Shown piece after piece: positions 15,721 to 25,655 of a stretch of DNA of 64,000 nt; the first letter of the stretch is position 1, and each line of letters opens with the position of its first letter. The notes under the pieces were generated by a model, which ran no database searches, had not been told where the DNA came from, and worked only from the letters and a program-made list of their open reading frames with translations. The stretch spans positions 1,054,001 to 1,118,000 of the forward strand of contig NZ_FNSN01000003.1 in assembly GCF_900105345.1 (NCBI RefSeq). Direction: 5' to 3'. The position numbers were made by a program, and so were the translations under genes. This DNA comes from Arthrobacter woluwensis (GTDB lineage Bacteria > Actinomycetota > Actinomycetes > Actinomycetales > Micrococcaceae).

Positions 15721-17163
15721 GTGCCACTCCGTCGACCGATCCGCCCCCTGATTTTAGCTCTGTGCACCCTCCTGGCAGTCGCCGGCTGTTCCGCAGATCC
15801 GGCACAGCCTGCGCCCTCATCGGCCGCCACCCAGGAACTCGCCGTGCAGGCCGTGAACACGAGCGCCGAAAGCTCTGACGCCGAGTCGACGAGGAGTGCA
15901 GAGCTCCTGCGCCTGACGCCGGCCGACCTGCACGCGGAGTCTTCCTGGGACCTGCCTCGCTACCTGGTTCAATGGCCCGCAGTGCCCGGGCATGACGGTC
16001 TGACACGGAAGATCCGGGAGCAAATGGAGGCGTGGAAGAAGTCGTACGTGACCTCGATGCGAGGAGCCGAGCGTGCGAACCTGAGCGCTTACTGGTCGGC
16101 GATGCTGAACCACGAGGGCATCGTGGGAGTCCGCCTGACAGCGGAGACCACGGCAGCCGACAGTGCGACGGAGAGCGTCGCCCTCTACGGAGACCCGGCG
16201 AACCCGTGGACTTCGAAGGACCTGCTGCGGAGCGAGGACCGTCCGGCGCTCGCCACGATGATGCGGGAGGCCGCTCAGAAGTTCACCCGCGAAACCCCGG
16301 ATCCCGGCATCCCGCCTGCGGATCCTTCGGACCAGGTCTTTCAGGACGTGAGTTTCACCGATGCCGGGCAAGTCCAGATCCGGGTCAGGCCGGGCGAACT
16401 GGCATCGATGTCGCAGGGAGTCCTGCAATTCACGATTCCCGAGAAGCACCTGTCGCCTATCGGGGAAAAGGTGCGGGCCGCGGTCCTGGCCCAGGGACGC
16501 GAGAACCGTTCCACGCCATCTGCGTCCGCCACACCGGCTCCCAGTGCGTCGAGCCGCACGAACTGCGCCGTGGCCAAGTGCATCGCCCTGACCTTCGACG
16601 ACGGCCCCGGCCCGTACACGCCGCAGATCCTCGACACCCTCGAAGCGAAGAAGGCCAAGGCCACGTTCTTCATGCTCGGCCCTGCGGCGCAGTCGCAGCC
16701 CGACATCGTGCGACGGATGGCTGCCCTCGGAATGGATCTCGGCGATCACAGCTGGTCCCATCCGCAGTTCACCCTCCTCTCGCCGAACGAGGTCAAGCGG
16801 GAGGTCCGTTCTCAAGCGGACGTCATTCAGGGCCTCACCGGCCGGCGGCCGATGGGGGTTCGGCCACCCTACGGGGCTTTCGACCAGTCGACCCCTCATG
16901 AGGGCTTCCCCTTCATCCTCTGGGACGTCGACACGGAGGATTGGAAGAACCGTGATGCCGCCATCACGACCCGTCGAGCGATCGAAGGCGCCCATCGTGG
17001 CGCCATCGTCCTCATGCACGACATTCATCCCTCGACAGCCAAGGCCCTCCCCGGCATCATCGACCAGCTCAAGAGTCAGGGATACACCTTGGTCACCGTC
17101 TCAGATCTCATCCCCCAGCTGAGCCCAGGGAGCGCTTACTACTCGGGAGCGACCGGGAAATAG
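15721..17163 (+). CDS. Secreted lipoprotein with polysaccharide deacetylase (NodB) domain
   Basis: 480 aa. The start is GTG 15721 after GAAGGAAT. A hydrophobic signal ending LLAVAGCS is a lipobox, so the protein is probably anchored outside the membrane. Residues about 40-260 form an uncharacterised domain like the N-terminal regions of peptidoglycan deacetylases. The NodB domain (about 285-470) shows all family motifs: TFDDGPGPYTP (metal-binding and catalytic Asp), GDHSWSHPQ (His metal ligands), RPPYGAF and IVLMHDIHPST. It probably removes N-acetyl groups from cell-wall glycan. Transcription seems to end at the hairpin at 17207-17257. Confidence 0.9.
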   Translation: MPLRRPIRPLILALCTLLAVAGCSADPAQPAPSSAATQELAVQAVNTSAESSDAESTRSAELLRLTPADLHAESSWDLPRYLVQWPAVPGHDGLTRKIREQMEAWKKSYVTSMRGAERANLSAYWSAMLNHEGIVGVRLTAETTAADSATESVALYGDPANPWTSKDLLRSEDRPALATMMREAAQKFTRETPDPGIPPADPSDQVFQDVSFTDAGQVQIRVRPGELASMSQGVLQFTIPEKHLSPIGEKVRAAVLAQGRENRSTPSASATPAPSASSRTNCAVAKCIALTFDDGPGPYTPQILDTLEAKKAKATFFMLGPAAQSQPDIVRRMAALGMDLGDHSWSHPQFTLLSPNEVKREVRSQADVIQGLTGRRPMGVRPPYGAFDQSTPHEGFPFILWDVDTEDWKNRDAAITTRRAIEGAHRGAIVLMHDIHPSTAKALPGIIDQLKSQGYTLVTVSDLIPQLSPGSAYYSGATGK

Positions 17164-17206
17164 TACGTTCGCTCCCAGGTGCGGACGCCCCTGCCCCAGG
17201 CAGCGA

Positions 17207-17257
17207 AACGCCGGCCGCGCGCCGCACCCCGAAGGGGAACGGCGCGCGACCGGCGTT
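17207..17257. terminator. Strong bidirectional terminator hairpin
   Basis: Nested stem AACGCCGG, CGCGCGCCG and CCCC paired with GGGG, CGGCGCGCG and CCGGCGTT with a GAA loop. It lies between the convergent deacetylase and phospholipase genes, so it can serve both. Confidence 0.85.
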
Positions 17258-17275
17258 CCGGGCCGGAACCAGGCG

Positions 17276-19414
17276 TTAGCCGGAGATGCCGGGCCGGCCG
17301 TTCTCCTCCCGGCCGGTCAGACGACGGCGGAACGTCGGGTCCTGCTCGGACGTGATCTCGACGTCGTACCAGCCGTTCTTCGTCTCCCAGCCGAGCGGCT
17401 TGCGCGCCCCCGGCTTCAGGCGCACCGTGGTCGTCCGGTCCCGGTACTGCAGCGAAGTCAGGCGCAGGGTCACCGCTGCGGTCCCGTTGTTCCGCAGCTC
17501 CAGGTGCAGTGAGTCACCCGTGCGGCGGTCCACGGAGACGTCGACGCCGGCCGCGGCGCCCGTCGTCGTGCCCTTCAGCTCATACTGGAAGCGGTTCGGG
17601 CCGGTCACGATCAGGTCGACCCGGCCGTTCGGCGCGGGGAGACGGACGGTCTCCGCGGACTTCACGTCCAGGTGCCGCGGCTCGGTGACCTCGCCCGCGT
17701 AGCCGTACACGGTGAAGTGCGTGGAGCGGGTGCCGGTGTTGCGCAGCGACAGCTCGACGCCGTCGTCGTGCAGCGAAGCGGCGACGCGCGGCCGGTAGGG
17801 GAGCGGCCGCGCCGGGCGGGTGCCGCGTTCCTGGATCGGGGCCACCTGCGCGACCGGGGGAACCGGGTGCCAGCGGCCCACGGCGGCGGGCACGGGCGCC
17901 GGGTGATCCAGCTGCGGCGGGGTGCCGCCCGCCGTGAAGTCGAAGACCCCGGTGAGGTCGCCGCAGACCTCGCGCCGCCAGGCTGAGATGTTCGGTTCCT
18001 GCACGCCGGTCCACTGTTCGAGGAAGCGCAGCACGGAGGTGTGGTCGAAGACCTCGGAGCTGACGTGCCCGCCGATGGTCCAGGGAGAGACCACGGTCAT
18101 GGGAACGCGCGGGCCCAGGCCGATGGGCCGGGCCGTGGTCCAGTCGGTGGACTCGCCCGAGGCCGGGCGGGGCTGGACGGGCGGCGGGACGTGGTCGAAG
18201 TAGCCGTCGTTCTCGTCGAAGTTCAGGAAGATCGCGGTGCTGTCCCAGGTCTCCGGGTCGCTGGCGACGATGTCCAGCATCCGGTAGACGAAGTTCGCGC
18301 TGCCGACGGGCGTGGAGGAGCTGGGGTGTTCCGAGTCGGCGGCGGAGGGGACCAGCCAGCTGACCTTCGGGAGCGTGCGGCCGGTGATGTCCGCCGCGAA
18401 GCGTTCCAGCAGCGTGTCCGGGCGCCCGCGGTGCATGGCCTTGTCGAACAGGGCCTGGTCGGCCTTGCTCAGGCGGGCGCGCCCGGCGTCGAGCTGCGCC
18501 AGCAGACGGTCCTGTTCGGCGGGGGTCTTGCCGTGCAGGGAGTCGTAGAACTCCTCAGTGGTGCGGAAGTTCCCGTCCACGGCCGCGAGCATGGTGTGCC
18601 CGATCTTCTTGAAGGTCTGGAAGTACTCGACGGCGTTGTCCGTGAAGTTGTCCCAGTCCTGGTAGATCCGCCAGGACACCCCGGCCTTTTCGAGGCGCTC
18701 GGGGTAGGTGGTCCAGTCGTAGCCGCCGTGGGCGTAGTCGTACGCCGCGTTGGTGACGGCGCGCTGCGTGGAGCCGGGTTCGTAGCCCGTGGTGCCGCTC
18801 CAGAGGTAGGTGCGGTTGGGGTTGGTGGAGCCGTTCACGGAGCAGTGGTAGGCGTCGCAGATGGTGAAGGTGTCCGCGAGTTCGTACTGCAGCGGGATGT
18901 CCGCGCGCTCGTAGAACGTCATGGTCGACGGGCCCTTCGCGGGGATCCACTGGTCGCACCAGCCGTTGTTCCAGGCCTTGGTGGTGCCGGCGAACGAGTG
19001 GTCCAGGGCGCCGAGGTACTGGATGTCCGAATCCGGCCGGCCGGCGAGCTCCGCGGCTTTGCGGAGCGAGAACGGCAGGACCGTCTCGCCGGTGGGGCGG
19101 GCTTGTTCATACATGCTCTTGCCGTTGGGCAGGCGGGTGATCGACCGGTCGCCGTAGCCGCGCACGCCGCGCAGCGAGCCGAAGTAGTGGTCGAAGGAGC
19201 GGTTCTCCTGCATCAGGATCACCACATGCTTGATGGACTGGAGGCCACCCGGGCGGACGGGCCGGGCCATGGCTGCCTGCACCGATGGCGGGAGCAGGGA
19301 GCCCGCTGCGGCCAGTGCGGTGGCGGCGGCTGTGGCGCCGAGGAAGCCGCGGCGGGAGAGGCCGGTGGCGCCGGTGGGGTTGTCGTCCGGGGAAGCGGGA
19401 GGTAGCGACGTCAT
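17276..19414 (-). CDS. Phosphocholine-specific phospholipase C, Tat-exported
   Basis: 712 aa, the usual length for the PLC/acid-phosphatase family. The N-terminus carries a twin-arginine signal (LSRRGFLGATAAATALAAAG). The catalytic phosphoesterase domain starts with HVVILMQENRSFDHYFGSLR, the hallmark of this family, and runs to about residue 480. Two C-terminal beta domains (DUF756-like, for example LSLRNTGTRSTHFTVYGYAG) follow. It hydrolyses phosphatidylcholine or sphingomyelin outside the cell, yielding phosphate ester. A PHO-box-like pair of 11-bp repeats precedes the promoter, fitting a phosphate-scavenging role. Confidence 0.93.
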   Translation of the reverse strand: MTSLPPASPDDNPTGATGLSRRGFLGATAAATALAAAGSLLPPSVQAAMARPVRPGGLQSIKHVVILMQENRSFDHYFGSLRGVRGYGDRSITRLPNGKSMYEQARPTGETVLPFSLRKAAELAGRPDSDIQYLGALDHSFAGTTKAWNNGWCDQWIPAKGPSTMTFYERADIPLQYELADTFTICDAYHCSVNGSTNPNRTYLWSGTTGYEPGSTQRAVTNAAYDYAHGGYDWTTYPERLEKAGVSWRIYQDWDNFTDNAVEYFQTFKKIGHTMLAAVDGNFRTTEEFYDSLHGKTPAEQDRLLAQLDAGRARLSKADQALFDKAMHRGRPDTLLERFAADITGRTLPKVSWLVPSAADSEHPSSSTPVGSANFVYRMLDIVASDPETWDSTAIFLNFDENDGYFDHVPPPVQPRPASGESTDWTTARPIGLGPRVPMTVVSPWTIGGHVSSEVFDHTSVLRFLEQWTGVQEPNISAWRREVCGDLTGVFDFTAGGTPPQLDHPAPVPAAVGRWHPVPPVAQVAPIQERGTRPARPLPYRPRVAASLHDDGVELSLRNTGTRSTHFTVYGYAGEVTEPRHLDVKSAETVRLPAPNGRVDLIVTGPNRFQYELKGTTTGAAAGVDVSVDRRTGDSLHLELRNNGTAAVTLRLTSLQYRDRTTTVRLKPGARKPLGWETKNGWYDVEITSEQDPTFRRRLTGREENGRPGISG

Positions 19415-19458
19415 GCGAATGCCTTCCGTGAGGGGTTGGGACCTCCCACGCTAGAAGG

Positions 19459-19480
19459 CCCCGGTGAACCCACGGTGACT
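19459..19480 (-). promoter_or_regulatory. Candidate PHO box (PhoP operator) for phospholipase C
   Basis: On the minus strand two adjacent 11-bp direct repeats, AGTCACCGTGG and GTTCACCGGGG, match the actinomycete PhoP repeat unit (GGTTCAyyyrG). They end 5 bp before a TAGCGT -10 box (plus 19448-19453), so they occupy the -35 region, as expected for PhoP-activated promoters. Confidence 0.7.
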
Positions 19481-19534
19481 TGTCTGTACATCTTCCGGCA
19501 ACCACCCGAACAGAAGTGCGCGGGGCTACTCTCG

Positions 19535-19599
19535 CACGCGAACCGCCAGTTGTGGCCCGTATTCACCTGGGATACGGGCCACAACTGGCGGTTCGCGTG
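19535..19599. repeat. Long perfect intergenic palindrome, type D
   Basis: Two exactly complementary 28-nt arms (19535-19562 and 19572-19599) around a 9-nt loop. The core contains CCAGTTGTGGCCCGT. It lies between the plc promoter region and the 3' end of the ctpE gene, 10 bp before that stop codon. It can act as a terminator for ctpE, but the perfect long stem and related elements elsewhere in the window suggest a dispersed element. Confidence 0.9.
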
Positions 19600-19609
19600 A
19601 GGGAGAGGG

Positions 19610-22063
19610 TCAGACTGCGGCGCGGGTCTTCCGGTTGCCGAACCACCAGGCGATCTCCACCAGCACGATGCCGACGGCCGCGACGCCGAACGCCGTCCAG
19701 AGCTGCGCCGGTCCGCCGATCTCGAGCTGCAGCACCGAGCGGGCCCAGGGGATCGCGAACATGGCCACGGTCCCGCCGATCATCGCGGTCAGCAGGAGCG
19801 CCTTCCACCAGGTGTACGGCCGCGCGACGATCGCGAGCACCCACAGGGCGATCGTCATGAGGGTCAGCAGGGCCGCGGTCGAGCTCTGCGCCTGCGGCAC
19901 GGCATCGCCGCGCACCATCAGATAGGACACGAACGCCGCGATGCCGACGACGACGCCGGCCGGCAGCGCGCGCCGCAGGACCCGGGAGGCGAAGCCCGGC
20001 TGAGCCCGGTCATGGTTGGGCGCGAGGGACAGGACGAAGGCGGGCAGGCCGATGGTGAACCACCCCACGATCGTCACGTGGCGTGGCAGGAACGGGTACG
20101 GCACCTGGTCCAGCCCGATCAAGCCGGGCAGCCCCACGAGAATGGCCAGCAGCACGGAGTAGACCGTCTTGGTCAGGAACAACGTGGCGACGCGCTCGAT
20201 GTTGCCGATGACCCGGCGCCCCTCGGCCACGACGTGAGGGAGGGTGGCGAAGGAGTTGTCGAGCAGCACGATCTGGGCCACGGCACGGGTGGCGGGGCTG
20301 CCGGCGCCCATGGCCACCCCGATGTCCGCATCCTTGAGGGCCAGGACGTCGTTGACGCCGTCGCCCGTCATCGCCACGGTGTGGCCCTTGGACTGCAGGG
20401 CCTTGACCATGGCGCGCTTCTGATCCGGGGTCACCCGGCCGAAGACGGTCCCGCGGTCCACCTCGTCCGCCAGCGTGGCCGGATCGGCGTCCAGGGTGCG
20501 GGCGTCCACGGTGCGCTCCGCCCCGGCCAGGTGCAGGGACCGGGCCACGGCGCCGACCGAATCGGCGTTGTCCCCGGAGATCACCTTGACCTTCACGTTT
20601 TGCTCCGCGAAGTACTCCAGGGTGGCGGGCGCCTCGGCCCGGACCTTCTGTTCCAGGATCACGAGGGCCGCCGGCGCCTGGATCGTGGCGGAGTCGAGGT
20701 CGCGGGCACGGGCCAGGAGCAGCACGCGCAGGCCGGTGGAGCCGAAGCGGTCGGTCTCGCGACGCCACGATTCCAGCCCCGTGACGCCTGCGGCCTCGGC
20801 AGCGTCCAGGAGGACGTCCGGCGCTCCGAGGAGCCAGCTGCCGGAGGCGTCCGCGGCGGCGTCGCCCCGGAAGGTCGCGCCGCTGTACTTGCGACTGGAG
20901 GCGAAGGGCAGGGTCTCGGCTACCTCCCAGGCCGGTGCGGTGGGGTACGCCTCGCGGATGGCTTCCATGGAGGCGTTGGGCCGTGGGTCGCTCGCCGCCA
21001 GCGCCGCGAGGGCTGAGGCGGCCAGCTGCCGGGCGGCTCCGTCGGCGCCGGGGGTGGCGCCGGCGTCGTCGTCCGCGGAGAAGTCGCCGGGGGTCTCCAC
21101 GGAGCCCAGCCGCATGGCGTTCTCCGTGAGCGTTCCGGTCTTGTCCGCACACACCACGTCCACGCGCGCCAGGCCCTCGATGGCCGGCAGTTCGTTGACG
21201 AGGCACTGGCGGCGGCCGAGGCGGATGACGCCGACGGCGAAGGCGATGGTGGTCATGAGGACCAGGCCTTCCGGGACCATCGGCACCAGGGCGGCGACCA
21301 TGCCGCGCAGGGCGTCGGACAGCGCCTGGTGCCCGGAGAGCTGGTTGTAGATGGAGAGCACGCCGGCCGGGATGAGCAGCCAGGTGATGACCTTGAGGAT
21401 CTTGTTGATGCCGTTGCGCAGTTCCGAGTTCACCAGGGTGAACTTGCTGGCCTCCGCGGAGAGCTTCGCGGCGTAGGCCTCCGAGCCGACCTTCGTGGCC
21501 CGGTACAGGCCGGTGCCGGAGGAGACGAAGCTGCCGGAGAGGACTTCGTCCCCAGGAGTCTTGGCGAGGGCGTCCGATTCGCCCGTGAGCAGGGACTCGT
21601 CCACCTCGAGGCCGGAGGATTCGAGGACCTCGCCGTCCACCATGACCTGGTCGCCGGGGCCGAGTTCGATGAGGTCGTCCCGGACCACGTCCTCGGGCGC
21701 GATCTCCTGGCTGGTGCCGTCGCGGCGGACCCGGGGCTTCGCCTGCCCGACGATCGCGAGCCGGTCCAGGGTCCGTTTCGCCCGGATCTCCTGGATGATG
21801 CCGACCACGCTGTTCGCGATGATCAGGAGGCCGAACGCCGCGTCGATGAAGTACCCCGTGGACACCACGATCGCGGCCAGGACCGCGAAGATCGCGTTGA
21901 TGCGGGTGAAGACGTTGGCGCGGACGATCTGCCAGGTGCTGCGCCCGGTGGAGTCCTCGGTCCGGTTGACGGCGCCCGCCGCGACGCGTTCGGCCACTTG
22001 GTCCGGTGTCAGGCCTGTCAGGGGCGCTCCGGGACGGTCATCGAGGGTCTGCACGGTGCTCAC
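19610..22063 (-). CDS. ctpE: CtpE-type calcium/cation P-type ATPase
   Basis: 817-aa membrane P-type ATPase. The phosphorylation motif DKTGTLTEN sits in the long CtpE-like block [34 protein letters not shown] is the ion-site helix; the actuator motif is LLTGESD; the hinge is [17 protein letters not shown]. About ten membrane helices, including a C-terminal group. The mycobacterial CtpE group imports Ca2+, so calcium is the best guess. The start GTG (22061-22063) was preferred to the longer reading because a TAAGCT box lies 7 nt upstream and the extra residues are arginine-rich, untypical sequence. Confidence 0.9.
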   Translation of the reverse strand: MSTVQTLDDRPGAPLTGLTPDQVAERVAAGAVNRTEDSTGRSTWQIVRANVFTRINAIFAVLAAIVVSTGYFIDAAFGLLIIANSVVGIIQEIRAKRTLDRLAIVGQAKPRVRRDGTSQEIAPEDVVRDDLIELGPGDQVMVDGEVLESSGLEVDESLLTGESDALAKTPGDEVLSGSFVSSGTGLYRATKVGSEAYAAKLSAEASKFTLVNSELRNGINKILKVITWLLIPAGVLSIYNQLSGHQALSDALRGMVAALVPMVPEGLVLMTTIAFAVGVIRLGRRQCLVNELPAIEGLARVDVVCADKTGTLTENAMRLGSVETPGDFSADDDAGATPGADGAARQLAASALAALAASDPRPNASMEAIREAYPTAPAWEVAETLPFASSRKYSGATFRGDAAADASGSWLLGAPDVLLDAAEAAGVTGLESWRRETDRFGSTGLRVLLLARARDLDSATIQAPAALVILEQKVRAEAPATLEYFAEQNVKVKVISGDNADSVGAVARSLHLAGAERTVDARTLDADPATLADEVDRGTVFGRVTPDQKRAMVKALQSKGHTVAMTGDGVNDVLALKDADIGVAMGAGSPATRAVAQIVLLDNSFATLPHVVAEGRRVIGNIERVATLFLTKTVYSVLLAILVGLPGLIGLDQVPYPFLPRHVTIVGWFTIGLPAFVLSLAPNHDRAQPGFASRVLRRALPAGVVVGIAAFVSYLMVRGDAVPQAQSSTAALLTLMTIALWVLAIVARPYTWWKALLLTAMIGGTVAMFAIPWARSVLQLEIGGPAQLWTAFGVAAVGIVLVEIAWWFGNRKTRAAV

Positions 22064-22070
22064 GAAGCCC

Positions 22071-22076
22071 AGCTTA
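22071..22076 (-). promoter_or_regulatory. -10 box for leaderless ctpE transcript
   Basis: TAAGCT on the minus strand, 7 nt from the GTG start; no ribosome-binding site between. Supports the chosen start. Confidence 0.5.
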
Positions 22077-22153
22077 ATCGCGGCGCCTGGGCCGCGCCTC
22101 GGAGCGCGGGTGGAGATGCGGGTGCGCCTTCGGGATGACGCTGCTCCTCCCGA

Positions 22154-22216
22154 CGTTGTGTGCTCAGTTGTTGGGGGTCCCGGCCGCCGGGACCCGCAAC
22201 TACTGAGCACACAACG
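22154..22216. repeat. Long intergenic palindrome, type B copy 1
   Basis: Outer arms CGTTGTGTGCTCAGTTGTTG and the complement of ACTGAGCACACAACG, inner stem GGTCCCGG/CCGGGACC, and a short loop. The left arm is identical over 20 nt to the left arm of the element at 34868. It lies between the start of ctpE and the stop of the dehydrogenase gene. Confidence 0.9.
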
Positions 22217-22244
22217 CAGGAGAGAGGCGGACGACGACGCCGGC

Positions 22245-23282
22245 TCAGGCCATGCGGTCCAGCTCGGCGAGCGTCACCTCGTGGAGGAGGGGCTCGCCGC
22301 GGGCGGCGCGGGAGGCCTCCGCGATCGCGCTTCCCGCGAGCCGTTCCAGTTCGGTGCCCAGGGAGCCGGCGATGTGCGGGGTGAGGACGACGTTCGGCAG
22401 GGTGTAGAGCGGCGAGTCCTCCGGGAGCACCCAGGGAGTGGTGACGTCCAGGATCGCGTCGATGTCGCCGAGGGCCAGGCGTTCGATCAGCGCCTCCTGG
22501 TCCACGAGCTCACCACGCGCGGTGTTGATGAAGGTGGCCCCGGGCCTGAGGGTTCCCAGCAGCTCACGGCTGATCATCCCGGCGGTGCTGGGCAGGGAGG
22601 GCGCGTGGAGGGACACGACGTCGCTCGTGGCGACGAGATCGTCCAGGGGGAGCAGCGTCGCCCCGAGGGACTCCGCCTCCGTGGCGCTCAGGTAGGGGTC
22701 CGCGACGCGGAGTTCCAGCGAGTACGGCTTCAGGAGACGCAGCACGTGCCGTCCGATCCGGGACGCCCCGATGATCCCCACCCTCCGACGGTGATTGCCG
22801 ATATCCGGGAACAGCGTGAGGGGATCCAGTCCCGCGCGCTCGCGGTGCAGCAGGCCGCTGAGCCGGAAGACCTTCTTGTTGGCCAGCAGGATCATGGCCA
22901 CGGTGTACTCCGCGACGGGGATGGCGTTCTCGTCCGCGGCCGAGGTGACCCGGATCCCCCGTTCCCAGCACTCGCGGGAGAGGTGCGGCTTCACCGTGCC
23001 GGCCGCGTGGTGGATCGAACGGAGCCGCGGGGCACTGTCCAGGACGGCGGAGTCGATCCAGGCCGTGCCCCAGCAGGTGAACAGGGCGTCGACCTGCTCC
23101 AGGACCTCGAGGGCCTCGGGGGAGCCGTACTCGGTGAGGGGCTTCCCGGTGACCAGGGAGAGTTCCGGCGGGAGATTCCGCAGGACGTCCTCCGGGAAGA
23201 ACTGCCCGTCGGTCGCCGCGGGCATGGCCAACGCGACGCGGTACGGGGAGGAGCCGGGGCGGGAGCTGCTGGACGTGTTCAT
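22245..23282 (-). CDS. D-isomer-specific 2-hydroxyacid dehydrogenase family protein
   Basis: 345-aa NAD(P)-dependent oxidoreductase. The Rossmann glycine motif is [17 protein letters not shown], in the order of the 2-hydroxyacid dehydrogenase family. The substrate-binding Arg lies in [14 protein letters not shown], and the catalytic His in [11 protein letters not shown]. Substrate is not evident; the neighbouring repressor and DUF2264 gene suggest carbohydrate catabolism. Its upstream region contains a CAGATGAAC motif also present in front of the DeoR/LacI-type regulator, pointing to common control. Confidence 0.85.
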   Translation of the reverse strand: MNTSSSSRPGSSPYRVALAMPAATDGQFFPEDVLRNLPPELSLVTGKPLTEYGSPEALEVLEQVDALFTCWGTAWIDSAVLDSAPRLRSIHHAAGTVKPHLSRECWERGIRVTSAADENAIPVAEYTVAMILLANKKVFRLSGLLHRERAGLDPLTLFPDIGNHRRRVGIIGASRIGRHVLRLLKPYSLELRVADPYLSATEAESLGATLLPLDDLVATSDVVSLHAPSLPSTAGMISRELLGTLRPGATFINTARGELVDQEALIERLALGDIDAILDVTTPWVLPEDSPLYTLPNVVLTPHIAGSLGTELERLAGSAIAEASRAARGEPLLHEVTLAELDRMA

Positions 23283-23291
23283 CGCTCTCTA

Positions 23292-23329
23292 CTGAACGCT
23301 CCGGCGTTCAGATGCACAACCAGATGAAC
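23292..23329 (-). promoter_or_regulatory. Candidate operator upstream of the hydroxyacid dehydrogenase
   Basis: Contains the inverted repeat CTGAACGC-TCCG-GCGTTCAG (23292-23311) and CAGATGAAC (23321-23329). The latter 9-mer also occurs at 25670-25678 in front of the regulator gene. The palindrome could alternatively be part of an mRNA hairpin. Confidence 0.5.
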
Positions 23330-23379
23330 AAAGACGGACGAATGCGCCGGATCCGGCGCACCCGCCCGTCCGGAAGGTG

Positions 23380-24420
23380 TCAGATGGCGCAGCCGGCGAC
23401 CGGCGCCGAGGCGAGATCGGTGAGCGCGTAGTCGTAGGTGGCCGGGGAGGTCTTCGACCCGGCGGCCGCGGACACCCCGGTGGCGGGGTCGATCTTGTAC
23501 AGGCGGCCCGACCCGTCCGCCGCGTAGAACAGGCCGCTGTCCGCCGTCGTTCCGGAGCCGAGCCATGCGAAACCGTAGATCGACGTCGTCAGCGTGGCCA
23601 CCGGGCCGGTGACCTGGCGGATCGGCGAGATCGTCACTTTGGCCCCTGCGGCCAAGGTCGCCGTGAGGTATTCACACAGCCAGACCTGTCCCGAGCTGCC
23701 CGCCGCGGTGCTGTAGATGAGTCCGTACAGACGTCCGTCCGCGGTGAAGGTGATGTCCGGGATGATCGTGCCCGACGCCGCGACCGCGGCATTGGCGCCG
23801 CCCGCCGTGAGGCCGACGCCGCTGAGCACGTAACTGCTGCTCAGCGTTCCGGCGCTCAGCGGCGTCGCGCGGGCAATCTGTGTGGTGGACAGCGCGGTGA
23901 GGTTGGTGATCATCCACAGATCCCCCACCGGGTCGCAGGCCATGCCGCCCCAGGCGGCCCAGGTCGGCATCGAGGGCAGGGGTCCGACCACCTCGACGGT
24001 CGGCTGCTGCCCCGCGGCCCCGGCCCGCGCCCGGTAGATGTTCGGGTACCCGTTGTTGTAGCGCGAGCCGTAGAACACGTAGGAGGGGCCGGTGCAGTCG
24101 GGGGAGACATAGGGCCCGAAGGCGAGGTTGGACGACCAGTACGAACCGGCGAACTGGCCCGAATTCTGGTTCACGGTGTAGCCGCCACCGGTGTCGGCCG
24201 GGTCGCCCTGGTACCGGAAGACCACGCTGCCGGAGGACCCGTAGAGGCCGCAGGGGTCGAACGTGGGGCACGGGTCCGGTGTCGGCACCGACGCCGCGAG
24301 TGCCGGGGCCGCACTGGTCATCGCGATGACGGGGATGGACCAGGCCGCTCCACGCACCACCTTGCGCCGGTCGATCTGGTTCCTGGGGGCATCGGCGGGG
24401 ACGGGTGCGTTCGCGGTCAT
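23380..24420 (-). CDS. Exported protein with Tat-like signal, unknown function
   Basis: 346 aa. Signal: DRRKVVRGAAWSIPVIAMTS then APALAAS, a twin-arginine-like n-region, hydrophobic core and AxA cleavage site. The mature part starts with a short Cys-Pro-rich stretch (DPCPTFDPCG) and then shows repeated short beta-type segments (GRLYGLIYSTAAGSSGQVWL, GSGRLYKIDPATG) resembling a beta-propeller such as a strictosidine-synthase/NHL-type repeat protein. No catalytic motif is visible. The start ATG at 24420 has GGAGAGAAC upstream; the 21 residues before it in the open frame are rejected. Likely cell-surface or secreted. Confidence 0.75.
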   Translation of the reverse strand: MTANAPVPADAPRNQIDRRKVVRGAAWSIPVIAMTSAAPALAASVPTPDPCPTFDPCGLYGSSGSVVFRYQGDPADTGGGYTVNQNSGQFAGSYWSSNLAFGPYVSPDCTGPSYVFYGSRYNNGYPNIYRARAGAAGQQPTVEVVGPLPSMPTWAAWGGMACDPVGDLWMITNLTALSTTQIARATPLSAGTLSSSYVLSGVGLTAGGANAAVAASGTIIPDITFTADGRLYGLIYSTAAGSSGQVWLCEYLTATLAAGAKVTISPIRQVTGPVATLTTSIYGFAWLGSGTTADSGLFYAADGSGRLYKIDPATGVSAAAGSKTSPATYDYALTDLASAPVAGCAI

Positions 24421-24550
24421 GTTCTCTCCGAAGGGTGGCCGGCGGCGGACGGTGCCCGCGGCTGAGCGAGAGCACGTGTTCACTTCGATGCTACGCGAAC
24501 GACGGCGGACGCGCCCCGGACCTTGCAGCGCCCCCTACAGCCCCGGCCCC

Positions 24551-25642
24551 TTACAGCGCCAGGCCGGCCGGAAGCTGCGTCCGGGTCGACTGCCGCGGCA
24601 CGAACTGCGGCGAGAGGGCCACGCGCTCGCGGGCGCAGAACCCGTCCCGGACCCGCTGCAGGCAGAGGCTCGCGGCGCGGTGACCCAGCTCGAACTTCGG
24701 CGGGGCCACGGCGCTCAGAGGGAGCAGGCCGAGGGAGGCGATCTCGTCGTCGTAGGCCACGACCTCCACGTCCTCCGGAACCCGGACGCCTTGCTCGAGG
24801 AACAGTTCCGTCAGGGCGAGCGCGCAGCCGTCGTTGTGGACCAGAACGCCGCGGATGCCCTCCGCCCGGCAGCTCTCGGCGAGGCGGGCGAGTGCGGCGC
24901 GGTGGGCCTCGTGCCCGTGCGCCGAGGACGGGATCCGCACCACATGCGGCGCGTGGCCGGTGAGTTCCAGGGCCCGGCGGTAGCCCGCCTCGATGGGCGG
25001 GGAGTTGGGGCTGTCCTCGAGGATCCCGAGCGCGACCGGCCCTCCGCTGGACTGCACCCAGCGCCGCACGAGCCGTTCGGTGCCGCGCACGTGATCGGTG
25101 AAGACCGAGTCCCACGGGCCCGGGTCGAGGACGTTCTCCAGCGGCCGTTCCACCAGGACGACCGGGATCCGGGCGTCGTAGAGGGCCTCCAGCGTGGGGG
25201 TCGGACCGTCGTCCGCGCCGAGCGGGGTGATCAGCAGGGCGTCGATCGGTGACGCGAGGAAGCGCTTGAGCAGCCGCAGTTCCTCGTCCGGGTCGTAGCC
25301 GCTGACGCCGAGCACCAGCCGGGCGCCGGCCTGCTGGGCGGCGCGGCCCGCTCCCTTGATGATGAGGGAGAAATAGTACTGCGAGGTGGGGACCAGCAGC
25401 CCGATCGTGAGCTGGCTCGGCGCGGCCGGACGGAAGGCGGAAGCGCCGCCGGGCAGGCCGTCGTCGGCCGGCACCGCTCCACCGTGCACGCGACGCAGCA
25501 CGCCCCGGCGCTCCAGCGTCGCGAGGTCACGCCGCAGGGTCATCCCGGAGACCCCGACCTTCTCCGCGAACTCGGTCGCCATCAGCTTGCCGGAGAGCGT
25601 GAGCTCCTGCTGGATGAGTGCGTGCCGCTCCTCGGCGTGCAT
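24551..25642 (-). CDS. DeoR-type HTH / LacI-type sensor hybrid transcriptional repressor
   Basis: 363 aa. Residues 1-60 form a DeoR-style winged helix (MATEFAEKVGVSGMTLRRDL, then RGVLRRVHGGAV). The rest is a LacI/GalR-like periplasmic-binding fold: TIGLLVPTSQYYFSLIIKGA at the first strand, LVHNDGCALALTELFLEQG, and VEVVAYDDEIASLGLLPLSA. The C-terminus (AASLCLQRVRDGF) is also LacI-like. Such hybrids sense sugars or sugar derivatives. The ATG at 25642 has GAGGGGGACC upstream. It is divergent from the DUF2264 gene, with repeated GTTCA/TGAAC sites between, implying autoregulation and control of that gene. Confidence 0.88.
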   Translation of the reverse strand: MHAEERHALIQQELTLSGKLMATEFAEKVGVSGMTLRRDLATLERRGVLRRVHGGAVPADDGLPGGASAFRPAAPSQLTIGLLVPTSQYYFSLIIKGAGRAAQQAGARLVLGVSGYDPDEELRLLKRFLASPIDALLITPLGADDGPTPTLEALYDARIPVVLVERPLENVLDPGPWDSVFTDHVRGTERLVRRWVQSSGGPVALGILEDSPNSPPIEAGYRRALELTGHAPHVVRIPSSAHGHEAHRAALARLAESCRAEGIRGVLVHNDGCALALTELFLEQGVRVPEDVEVVAYDDEIASLGLLPLSAVAPPKFELGHRAASLCLQRVRDGFCARERVALSPQFVPRQSTRTQLPAGLAL

Positions 25643-25655
25643 GGTCCCCCTCGGG

